A stretch of 64,000 nucleotides of DNA from Algoriphagus aquimarinus (GTDB lineage Bacteria; Bacteroidota; Bacteroidia; Cytophagales; Cyclobacteriaceae), in NCBI RefSeq assembly GCF_007997215.1, contig NZ_VORW01000021.1:17654-81653 (forward strand), in the 5' to 3' direction. Numbering within the stretch: position 1 is the first letter of the stretch; the number at the start of each line of letters is the position of its first letter. This document shows, piece after piece, positions 53,047 through 61,600 of the stretch. The position numbers and the translations under genes were made by a program. The notes below the pieces were generated by a model. It was given only the letters and a program-made list of their open reading frames with translations, made no database searches and was not told the origin of the DNA.

Positions 53047-54027
53047 ATGATAGATGTAATTTTTGAAAAAACTGGAATGCCTGAGGATGTATTGCAGGTA
53101 AAAGAATCACCTGCTCCAGAGCCAAAATCGCATGAAGTTCAAATAGAAGTAAAAGCTAGAAATATCAATCCTTCCGACCTGCTGTTTATTCAGGGTAAGT
53201 ATGGCATTCAGCCAAGTTTACCAAGTAGTGCGGGTTTTGAAGCTGCTGGAATAATAAGTAAGGGAGATGTGGATGGATTATTACCGGTAGGGACAAGGGT
53301 GATGTTTACGGCTCAGGGAACCAATATGGGGACTTGGCGAGAATATATCACGCTTCCAGCCAAACAGGTCATTCCAATGCCAGAAGGAATGTCATTTGAA
53401 GTGGCTTGTCAGGCTTTTGTCAATCCCGTGACTGCGGTGGCGATGGTGAATAAATCTGAATTGAAAGCCGGCGAATGGCTTTTACTTACCGCAGGAGCTT
53501 CTGCTTTTGGGAAATTTGCTATTCAAGTGGCAAAGTCCAAAGGCATTAAAGTAGCATGTACAGTTCGCCACGATGAGCAGAAAAGCTACCTAGCCAATAT
53601 TGGAGCTGATTTAGTAGTGAATACTGAAAAAGAAGATCTGAAAAAGGTGATTACTGAAGTCGTGGGTGAAGGGGTATCTGTAGTATTTGATGCTGTGGGA
53701 GGCGAACTTGCAGCTAAAGCCTTGACCTGCCTTAAGCAGTTAGGTAAGATGTATTCCTTTGGTGTTTTGAGTGGTCAACCTATACCACTGAACACAGGAT
53801 TGATGATTTTCAAAGAAATTACTATAGAAGGATTTTGGCTGAGTAGTATCTTAAAACGCATTAGCAATGAAGAAAGAGCTGAGCTTTATAAAGAAACACA
53901 GGCCTACTTAATGCATGAGGATTCTACCGCGGAAGTAGCTGAGAAGTTCCCACTTAATGAAGTAAAAGCTGCAATCGAAGCATATAATAAGCCAGGGAGA
54001 AATGGAAAAATCCTCTTAGTAAGTTAA
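53047..54027 (+). CDS. Medium-chain reductase, quinone oxidoreductase/2-enoyl thioester reductase-like
   Basis: A 326-residue zinc-free MDR-family NADPH reductase. The GroES-like part (1-130) includes ARNINPSDLLFIQGKYGI and GFEAAGIISKG. The Rossmann part has LLTAGASAFGKFAIQVAKSKG, which in this family binds NADPH and replaces the usual GxGxxG. No zinc-ligand cysteines occur. It resembles mitochondrial-type 2-enoyl reductases (Etr1/MECR) and quinone reductases. It lies close to the fatty-acid-type genes (SDR, 3-hydroxyacyl-CoA dehydrogenase, fabF), which fits an acyl substrate but does not prove it. Confidence 0.82.
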   Translation: MIDVIFEKTGMPEDVLQVKESPAPEPKSHEVQIEVKARNINPSDLLFIQGKYGIQPSLPSSAGFEAAGIISKGDVDGLLPVGTRVMFTAQGTNMGTWREYITLPAKQVIPMPEGMSFEVACQAFVNPVTAVAMVNKSELKAGEWLLLTAGASAFGKFAIQVAKSKGIKVACTVRHDEQKSYLANIGADLVVNTEKEDLKKVITEVVGEGVSVVFDAVGGELAAKALTCLKQLGKMYSFGVLSGQPIPLNTGLMIFKEITIEGFWLSSILKRISNEERAELYKETQAYLMHEDSTAEVAEKFPLNEVKAAIEAYNKPGRNGKILLVS

Positions 54028-54100
54028 TTTCTTTGAAATAGTTCTTCATAAAAAAAGGGATTCCCCATCTTTGTACCTCAAATCAAAAATACAGAACGGA

Positions 54101-54523
54101 ATGAATTGGGATACGCTGGATAAAGAGCTTACCGAAATAGTGAAAAAAAGAAATCAACTTGCTGCTATGAATTATAGCGACGAAAGTTATGATGATCTGG
54201 AAGAAGAGCTTCATGATTTGGAAGATGATTTCAACGAAAACTACGAGGATAGACTTGAAACTGAAATGGAGAAAATCCATGATAAACTTAAGTCTGACAC
54301 AGATATCCTACTTCCTACAGCCTACATCGCTAATGTTTACAAGCCACTTCTTGCGGATGCTAATGGTATCGTAAGTTATGAAGTCGGTGGTCAGCAGGGA
54401 GTTCCTGTCGAATCAGAGCAATTTGATAAGCAGGATGTTCGCATCGTATTGATCCCGAATCCAGCTAGATTTGTGATGTTGATCAACGGCAAGCAGCTGA
54501 AGGATCTTTGGAGAAGTAGGTAA
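54101..54523 (+). CDS. Conserved small acidic protein of unknown function
   Basis: 140 residues from ATG 54101 (MNWDTLDKELTEIVKKRNQL); an in-frame TTG at 54071 is less likely. The first 75 residues are an acidic coiled-coil-type helix (SYDDLEEELHDLEDDFNENY). The rest is a small alpha/beta part (DILLPTAYIANVYKPL, then DVRIVLIPNPARFVMLING). Cytoplasmic. I recall similar proteins across Bacteroidota but know no function. It is preceded by the MDR gene (73 bp) and followed by a terminator before fabF. Confidence 0.75.
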   Translation: MNWDTLDKELTEIVKKRNQLAAMNYSDESYDDLEEELHDLEDDFNENYEDRLETEMEKIHDKLKSDTDILLPTAYIANVYKPLLADANGIVSYEVGGQQGVPVESEQFDKQDVRIVLIPNPARFVMLINGKQLKDLWRSR

Positions 54524-54623
54524 GTTTAGTAGAAAGACATAAGTATTAAGTAGTTAGAAAAGATTTAAGATGATAAATTTTAGAATCAAGAATCTAGATA
54601 TTAGACATAATTAAATTGAAAAG

Positions 54624-54647
54624 ACCTGGTGAATAGCCGGGTTTTTT
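54624..54647 (+). terminator. Terminator ahead of fabF
   Basis: A 6-bp stem ACCTGG (54624-54629) with CCGGGT (54637-54642), including one T-G pair, then T6. It lies about 100 bp past the small acidic protein's stop codon. Confidence 0.7.
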
Positions 54648-54688
54648 CATGCGAAAAGGAATAATTTTCCCTGATGTATATTTAAACG

Positions 54689-55942
54689 ATGAATTCAAAA
54701 AGAGTAGTAATTACGGGTTTGGGAGCATTATCTGCTCTTGGAAATGATGTGAAGAGCAACTGGGAAAATGCTAAGCAAGGCAAAAGCGGGGCTGGAGCAA
54801 TTAGCTATTTTGACGCAGAAAAGTTCAAAACCCGATTTGCTTGCCAGATCTCAGACTTTGACGCGACACAAAGATTAGATCGAAACGAGATCAAAAGATC
54901 AGATTTATACACACAATATGCACTTTATACAGCAGCAGAAGCTATAGAAGATGCAGGTTTGGATGTTGCCAACTTGGATTCTCCTTTTGATGCTGGAGTG
55001 ATCTGGGGCACAAGTCAAGGTGGAATGGGCACTTTTGAAAAGGAGATGAAGGAGTTTATCAGCAATGATCTTACCCCGAGATTCAGTCCCTTTTTCATTC
55101 CTAAGTATTTGGTGAATATGGCTTCCGGAGTGATTTCTATGAAGTTCGGATTTATGGGAATCAACTATACTTCTGTCACTGCCTGTGCTTCTTCCAACTC
55201 TGCGATCATGGATGCTTTCAACTATATCAGGTGGGGAAAAGCAAAAGTGATGATTACTGGTGGTTCGGATGCACCGATCACCGAAGCAGCCATGGGAGGA
55301 TTCAATGCTTTGAAGGCACTTTCTACCAGAAATGAAAATCCTAAAGTTGCATCCCGACCTTTTGATGCCGAAAGAGATGGCTTCGTAATGGGCGAGGGAG
55401 CGGCAGCTTTGATTCTGGAAGAGTATGAGCATGCTAAAAAGCGTGGTGCCAAAATCTATGGAGAAGTCATAGGTGCAGCCATGACAGCAGATGCATATCA
55501 TTTGACAGCTACACATCCGGAAGGAGCAGGAGCAATGCATTCTATGAAGTTTGCCTTGGAAGAAGCAGGCTTGACTATTCAGGATGTGGATTACTTAAAT
55601 GCGCATGCCACATCTACTCCTACAGGTGATTTGAGTGAAATCAAAGCCATTTCGAAGTTACTGGATGGCAACTATGATAAGTTGCATATCTCGGCTACCA
55701 AATCCATGACAGGACATTTGCTAGGAGCTGCCGGAGCGATTGAAGCGATATTTTGCGTGAAAGCAATCAATGAAGGAATTGTTCCTCCAACCATAAATAC
55801 TGAAAACCTGGATCCTGCGATTCCAGAAGGAATTCAGATTGTTACCAAGAATGCTTTAGAGAAAAAAGTGACCGTTGCCTTAAGTAATACTTTCGGCTTT
55901 GGCGGGCATAATGCTACTGTGGTTTTCAAGGAGTTTGTTTAG
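54689..55942 (+). CDS. fabF: Beta-ketoacyl-ACP synthase II
   Basis: A 417-residue condensing enzyme of fatty acid synthesis that joins malonyl-ACP to an acyl-ACP. The catalytic triad is Cys166 (TACASSN), His306 (NAHATSTPTGD) and His343 (KSMTGHLLGAAGA). NTFGFGGHNATVVF near the C-terminus is also typical. The length fits FabF rather than FabB or FabH. No acpP or fabG sits next to it, so it is a stand-alone copy, possibly one of several in the genome. A long-stem terminator follows. Confidence 0.95.
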   Translation: MNSKRVVITGLGALSALGNDVKSNWENAKQGKSGAGAISYFDAEKFKTRFACQISDFDATQRLDRNEIKRSDLYTQYALYTAAEAIEDAGLDVANLDSPFDAGVIWGTSQGGMGTFEKEMKEFISNDLTPRFSPFFIPKYLVNMASGVISMKFGFMGINYTSVTACASSNSAIMDAFNYIRWGKAKVMITGGSDAPITEAAMGGFNALKALSTRNENPKVASRPFDAERDGFVMGEGAAALILEEYEHAKKRGAKIYGEVIGAAMTADAYHLTATHPEGAGAMHSMKFALEEAGLTIQDVDYLNAHATSTPTGDLSEIKAISKLLDGNYDKLHISATKSMTGHLLGAAGAIEAIFCVKAINEGIVPPTINTENLDPAIPEGIQIVTKNALEKKVTVALSNTFGFGGHNATVVFKEFV

Positions 55943-55950
55943 ACCTTCTA

Positions 55951-56014
55951 ACCTTTGAGGAGATCCCGAAGATCTATAGATTTCGGGATCTCCTCGAAGG
56001 TTTATTTTTTTTTA
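55951..56014 (+). terminator. Long-stem terminator of fabF
   Basis: A 20-bp stem with one wobble pair: 55951-55970 with 55982-56001, then T-rich sequence (56001-56013). The stem begins 8 bp after the fabF stop codon. The T run also forms the start of the dispersed repeat at 56005. Confidence 0.9.
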
Positions 56015-56055
56015 CCGCCAAGTCGCGAAGGATGCGAAGAACTCCGCAAAGGATT
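56005..56055 (+). repeat. Dispersed T-run/ACCGCC repeat, copy 4
   Basis: About nine T, then ACCGCCAAGTCGCGAAGG, ATGCGAAGAA and CTCCGCAAAGG. Same layout as copies at 5308, 6132 and 23911. Here the T run doubles as the tail of the fabF terminator. Confidence 0.6.
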
Positions 56056-56076
56056 AAGGGGTCTTTTATGATTGAG

Positions 56077-56215
56077 TGTCAGACTGATCGTGCCGTTGGC
56101 ACAACTGTTAAGTTGCATGTTTTAATTCTCTTGCCAAAGGTAAGGTCTGTAAATGCCCAGAATGAAATTCTGGGTTAGTATGATCGGTGAGGTAGACAGA
56201 GTGCCAAAGGCACGA
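56077..56215. repeat. TCAGACTGA-family composite repeat, copy B
   Basis: Starts with TGTCAGACTGA (56077-56087). TCGTGCCGTTGGCAC (56088-56102) is repeated inverted at 56201-56215 with one mismatch (GTGCCAAAGGCACGA). Each arm is itself a small palindrome. Between them lies a perfect 8-bp hairpin CCCAGAAT/ATTCTGGG (56156-56174). No gene in the interval. Confidence 0.55.
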
Positions 56216-56227
56216 TTAGTAATAGAA

Positions 56228-56268
56228 ATGAAAATGGCTCCGTCAGATGTTGACGGAGCCATTTTCAT
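56228..56268. terminator. Strong 18-bp perfect hairpin, terminator-like or REP-like
   Basis: ATGAAAATGGCTCCGTCA (56228-56245) pairs perfectly with TGACGGAGCCATTTTCAT (56251-56268), loop GATGT. Neither side has a long T run outside the stem, though the outer arms are A/T-rich. It lies 90 bp past the trpS stop codon and may end the trpS transcript. Confidence 0.6.
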
Positions 56269-56293
56269 ACATAAGACACCAAACCTTGGAGGA

Positions 56294-56320
56294 GACCCTT
56301 CGACTTCGCTCAGGGTGACA
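56294..56320. repeat. TTCGACTTCGCTCAGGGTGACA repeat
   Basis: GACCCTTCGACTTCGCTCAG followed by GGTGACA. Its reverse complement begins TGTCACCCTGAGCGAAGTCG and so shares the TGTCA..CTGAGC pattern with the repeats at 6223, 56077 and 62599. I recall this sequence as a common intergenic element in Bacteroidota genomes. Confidence 0.6.
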
Positions 56321-56357
56321 TTATGGAAGTGTTGAAACGTTGCGTCGCAAGGAGAAC

Positions 56358-57332
56358 TTACTTAAACCCTAGCTTCACTCTTACTTTATCGAGTAATTCT
56401 GCTCCGACTGCCTTGGCTTTTTCTTCGCCGGCGGCAAGTTTCATCTCGATTTCAGCCGGATGGCTCATGTAGAAGTCAAATAACTCACGCTCTTTTCTGT
56501 ACTTATCTAGGATCAACTGCATGAATTCTTTCTTTGCATGCCCATAGCCGTAATTCCCGCCTTCATAATTCCTTCGCATTTGTTTGGTCTGCTCTTCTGA
56601 AGCGATCAAACTGTATAGCTTAAAGGTATTATCAGTGTCTGGATCCTTAGGTTCTTCGAGTTCCTTACTGTCTGTGACTATTTTATTTATATTCTTCTTC
56701 AGCGCTTTTTCAGGAAGGAAAATATCAATGAAGTTATTGTAAGACTTGCTCATCTTCTGGCCGTCCGTACCTGGGATGGTTTTCACCACTTCATCGATTC
56801 TAGCCTCTGGAATTGTCAAGATGTCTTCACCCACAATTCTGTTGAAGGTGGAAGCGATATCACGTGCCATTTCCAAGTGTTGCATCTGATCTTTTCCGAC
56901 AGGAACCAAATCTGCAGAATAAAGTAAAATGTCTGATGCCATCAATACTGGGTAGGTAAACAAACCCGCATTTACATCAGACAGCTTTTCTGCCTTGTCC
57001 TTGAAACTATGCGCATTGGCAAGCATAGGGAAAGGAGTGAAGCAGTTCAAATACCAATTCAATTCCGTGACTTCAGGTCTTCTGGACTGGCGGTAGAACG
57101 TAGTATTCTCTATGTCCAATCCGAAAGCCAGCCATGCAGCAGCCACAGCCAGTGTGTTTTGCTTTCTCAGTTCCCCATCCTTAGAAGTGGTGAGTGAGTG
57201 TAAGTCTGCAATAAAAATATAAGATTCTTCCTTGTTCTGTTTGATCAATTCAATAGCAGGGACGATCGCACCGAGGATATTCCCCAAGTGTGGTCTGCCG
57301 CTACTTTGAATGCCTGTAAGTACTCTTGCCAT
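56358..57332 (-). CDS. trpS: Tryptophanyl-tRNA synthetase
   Basis: A 324-residue class Ic synthetase that charges tRNA-Trp. The HIGH-type motif is GRPHLGNIL (12-20), KMSKS is at 193-197 (GQKMSKSYNN), and GTDGQ precedes it. The region VLMASDILLYSADLVPVGKD is characteristic of TrpRS. The length is normal for bacteria. It is divergent from the DUF1573 gene over a 70-bp gap and followed by a repeat-rich gap. Confidence 0.96.
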   Translation of the reverse strand: MARVLTGIQSSGRPHLGNILGAIVPAIELIKQNKEESYIFIADLHSLTTSKDGELRKQNTLAVAAAWLAFGLDIENTTFYRQSRRPEVTELNWYLNCFTPFPMLANAHSFKDKAEKLSDVNAGLFTYPVLMASDILLYSADLVPVGKDQMQHLEMARDIASTFNRIVGEDILTIPEARIDEVVKTIPGTDGQKMSKSYNNFIDIFLPEKALKKNINKIVTDSKELEEPKDPDTDNTFKLYSLIASEEQTKQMRRNYEGGNYGYGHAKKEFMQLILDKYRKERELFDFYMSHPAEIEMKLAAGEEKAKAVGAELLDKVRVKLGFK

Positions 57333-57372
57333 TGGTCTGATTTTGCTGCAAATTAAGTAAATCAGCCTATAA

Positions 57373-57380
57373 TACGTTTG
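57373..57380 (+). promoter_or_regulatory. Possible -7 element for the DUF1573 gene
   Basis: TACGTTTG matches TAnnTTTG and lies 22 bp before the ATG at 57403. No TTTG element at the expected 19-20 nt upstream, so support is partial. Confidence 0.4.
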
Positions 57381-57402
57381 AAATTATGCGTTAATTGCGG
57401 GC

Positions 57403-58497
57403 ATGATTAGAATTGAAAAGACCCTTTACACCTTCTTGTTTCTTTGTTTTTTCTCCCAACTTACACTGGCTCAAGAGACTATAACTCCAAAGTTGATCTG
57501 GGCAGTGAATAAGGTGGATTTGGGTACTGTTCTGGAAGAGCAGGGTCCACAGTTAGCAGAATTTCAGTTTACCCATACGCAGGATTCTCTGTTTTTCATC
57601 GAAACTGTTGTGACGGATTGTGGATGCACCACAGTAGAATACACTCAGGATACCTTGCAGGTAGGAGAAAGCGGGGTTTTGCAAGTGTCATTTGATCCTT
57701 CTTCAGGCGCTGGTTTGTTTTCTAGAATGATCATCGTGAAAGGCAATTTATTCGGCGTTCAGGATACGCTTTATATTGAAGGCAATGCTATTCCAAGAGC
57801 TGGGGATCCTGAGGGCACTTATAGAACACGTAAAGGTGATTTGGGTTTTCGACTTTCCAAGATTAATGTGGGTGAGGTGTTTACCAATCAACCAAAATTG
57901 AAGCAGGTGGAGGTTTACAATTTTGGCACAACCCCTTTTTACAAAGACAGCCTTCAGTTTACAGGACCGGAGTACATTCAGTTTAGTCAGCTTACGGATT
58001 CTATTATGCCAAATGACCGAGGATTACTTCAGGTTCTTTATGATGGAAAGATGAAAAATGATCTGGGGTATTTCGAGGATCAAGTTTCACTTAATTGGAA
58101 AGACAGCACCACTTTTATTCAGCTTGATGTACTGGCTGATGTTTTTGAATACTATGCACCTTTTGCCAAAGATGACTTGAATCTAGTGCCACAGCTAGTC
58201 ATCGATCCAAAGGAGAAAGACTTGAAAACGATTAAAGCAAATGCTATTCAAGTAGTGAATGTGGTCTTGAACAATAGAGGTAAACAAGTGCTGGAAATCA
58301 AAAAAGTACAGGGGAATTGTGAATGCCTTAAACTTGAGTTACCGAAGACTTCCCTGGAAGCAGGAGAATCTATTCTGCTTAAGGTGGTTTTTGACCCTAA
58401 GGGAAGACAAGGAATTGATCAGCGGAACATTTACATATTCAGTAATGATCCATTAAATCCGGTGCAATTATTCCTGCTCAAAAGTAGGGTGGAATAG
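57403..58497 (+). CDS. DUF1573 domain exported protein
   Basis: 364 residues with a signal peptide (cleavage near TLA-Q, residue 23). Two DUF1573 immunoglobulin-like domains: the first (about 30-130) with TDCGCTTVEYTQD and GVLQVSFDPSSGAGLFSRM; the second at the C-terminus (about 280-364) with QGNCECLKLELPK and ILLKVVFDPKGRQGIDQRN. The CGC/CEC positions are typical of the family. The middle part (about 145-265) is a third, weaker Ig-like domain. Periplasmic or cell-surface; function unknown. Confidence 0.85.
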   Translation: MIRIEKTLYTFLFLCFFSQLTLAQETITPKLIWAVNKVDLGTVLEEQGPQLAEFQFTHTQDSLFFIETVVTDCGCTTVEYTQDTLQVGESGVLQVSFDPSSGAGLFSRMIIVKGNLFGVQDTLYIEGNAIPRAGDPEGTYRTRKGDLGFRLSKINVGEVFTNQPKLKQVEVYNFGTTPFYKDSLQFTGPEYIQFSQLTDSIMPNDRGLLQVLYDGKMKNDLGYFEDQVSLNWKDSTTFIQLDVLADVFEYYAPFAKDDLNLVPQLVIDPKEKDLKTIKANAIQVVNVVLNNRGKQVLEIKKVQGNCECLKLELPKTSLEAGESILLKVVFDPKGRQGIDQRNIYIFSNDPLNPVQLFLLKSRVE

Positions 58498-58619
58498 TTA
58501 GGGAAAGGGTGATTTTGATTTTTTGATATCTACCAAATAGCTTGATATTTTGTACCTTAGTGTCTGTAATGCGCATGCTTTTTCTTTAGCTGTGCTTTAT
58601 TCACTTCAATTGTTTGATT

Positions 58620-61600
58620 ATGAAAAAACATATACTGTTTGTAGTTGGGTTATTGATTTTTATAGTTTTCGCTTCCTTGAAAATCTCTGAAGTGAATCCG
58701 TTTAGGATCTATCCTTACCTACAAGTGTATGGGCAGGGGAAAATACAATTGACTTGGTTCAGTAGTTCGCAGACTGCGAGTTCTATCAAGCTCACTAATG
58801 CCAGTGGTTCGGTGATCTATGAAGGTGAAATTGTAGCCGAATCTGTACCTGAAATTTATTACACCACTCCAGAAAAAAATCAAGTTCTAGAAGGTTTGGA
58901 GCAGGGGAGCTGGCTCGGAAGTGATCAGGTGTTCCGGTATAGGTATCCAGTGGATTTACCTGCTGATACCAAAGTGAATTATGTGGTGACTCTGGGAGGA
59001 ATAAATTATTCAGGTGATTTCACGATGCCTACTTCCAAAAGTAGCTGGGAGAAAATCAGATTTATAGCTTTGGCAGATTCTGAAACAGACCCGAGAGGAA
59101 GAGTGACAAACAGAGCATGGTATCCTGGAAATCCATTAATACGACCTATTACTACTGTTCCGGCACTTTGGAAGGAAAAGTTTGGTAGTACAGTAGAGCA
59201 AGGTTTAGAGCTTCCTAACTATTTATTGACGGAGGAAAAAGGATATACTGAAAACCTGAAGATTATAAACTCACGCGATCCTGACTTTATCATTATGCCA
59301 GGCGACTTAGTACAGGGCGCAGGATATCAGCCAGGTTGGGATGAGTTTTTTAGACAAAATGCAGGTGTAATAGGAACAGGTTTGTCCAGCTATGCAATCA
59401 TTCCAGCATTGGGGAATTGGGAAGCATATGGAGGCATAAATGGCGGATATGGCACAAATGAGAAAGGTGATTTCGTTCCTGTTTTGGGGAGAAAGCGTTT
59501 CCACGCGTATTTTGAAACACCGACAGAAGATCCGCTACAAAAACATCGTCAGAGTTATTATCGCGTAGATTATGGTCCGGTGACTATTTTGACACTAGAC
59601 TCCAGCAATGGTACTCCAGATCAGACGGCTGCCGATTTTGATGGACAACCAAAACTTACAGGAAAACAATATACCCTGCCGGGTACTGACACGCAGGAGA
59701 ACTATACCCAAGCACAATACAATGCTGCTGGAGGAAATGATTTGAGCAGTTTTGGACCTGGAAGTGACCAATATATTTGGTTGGAAGAAAACCTGAAAAA
59801 TGCCAGTGAAAATGGCCAGTTGATCTTTGTACAATACCACCACATTGCTTTTTCATCTGGTGAACATGGAGTGCCTCTGAATCATGAGCTTTCCATAGGT
59901 CAAGTCGGTACACCTATGCGTGTAATCAATCCAATGCTTGAGAAGTATGGTGTTATTGCGGTGTTCGCAGGACACGATGAGATATTTGAAAGAAGTTTTG
60001 TGGATGAGGATAGCGACGGTAAGGGCGTGATGTATTACGATGTAGGTGTGGCTGGTGATGGTCTTAGGGGGGAAAAGAGAGATTGGTTAGGCAACCCATT
60101 TAATACATTAGATTATAATCCTTACCGAAAATGGTCCGCAGACCAGAGTTCTTTGGAGCAGTGGGATACCTCCGGTGCCAATCCTGTGTTAATAGATGGT
60201 GGAAAGCATTACGGGCATTTGGAGGTGAATCTGGAAAAAAGCGTGGAAGGTGATCAGGAATTCGCTCTGATCAATTTCACTCCTGTTTATTCCTTTCCTG
60301 TTGTGGATCAAAATTATAATCTCCAGAAGGTAGAGCGTCGGGTGTATAAAGACGAGGTAAGTCTGAAAATACCTTTGAGGAAAACTGACGCAAAGCCTGT
60401 TGTAAAAGATCGGGTAGAGTTGGAGCTTAACAATGAAGGGAAAGTAACTTTAAAGCTAGAGCAGGTTTTCACCAATTGGCCGATAAGTTCTATATACACA
60501 GTTACCTTGAGTAAGTCAGAATTTTCCTGTGAAAATCTAGGTGCTCAAGTAGTCATCGTCACTATCAAAGATGATAAAGGGAATACTTGGGAGGAGAAAA
60601 TTGAGGTAGTTGTTCAGGATAAAATAGCACCAGTGATTGAAACCAAGAATCTGGTAGTTGAACTTGATTTGACTATAGGGCAAAAGGAATTAATCCCGGA
60701 AGATTTTATTCAATCAATCACTGATAATTGTGCTGTTAAAGAGGTTACGCTTAACAAAACCAAAGTCACCTGTGAGGATGTTGGGAAAGAGATTGTAGTA
60801 GAACTTAGGGCTGTTGATTTCTCAGGCAATGTCACTGAAAAAAATGCCCTAGTAATTGTTAAAAGCTTTACTTCTAGCCCTGTGACTATCACAGGTTCGG
60901 AATCCATATGTGTTGGAACAAAGCAAACACTGACGTTGAAATCTGAAGCTGCTTTTGAAGTAGTAAGATGGAGAAAGAATGGAACGGAGATTTTAGGAGC
61001 AACAGGAAAAACCTTGGAAATAGAAGGAGCTGGAACTTACAAGGCGGTGATCAGATATGCTGGGGCTTGCTTATTTGAAACAGAAGAATTTATTGTTAAA
61101 GCGGCCAATTCTACTCCAATAACTATTGCTGGTTCAGAATCCATTTGTGGAGGTACTGCGCAAACTCTGACGCTAAAATCCGAAGCTGCTTTTGAAGTAG
61201 TAAAATGGAGAAGAAACGGAACTGAAATCGCTGGAGCTACAGGAAAAACCTTAGAAATCGAAGGTGCAGGAACCTATCAGGCTATTGTTAGAAATGCGGG
61301 TGGATGTCTAGTTGAAACAACAGATTTTATCGTAAAAGCCGCCAATGCCACTCCAGTTACCATCACAGGTTCGGAATCTATTTGCATTGGAGCAAAGCAA
61401 ACGCTTACACTAAAGTCGGAAGCTTCATTTGATGTAGTGAAATGGAGAAAGAACGGAACTGAGATTATCGGAGCTACAGGAAATACCTTAGAAATCGAAA
61501 GTGCAGGAACCTATCAGGCTATAGTAAAGAATGCAGGTGGCTGTCTTGTTGAAACAGCTGATTTTATCGTAAAAGCCGCCAATGCCACTCCAGTTACCAT

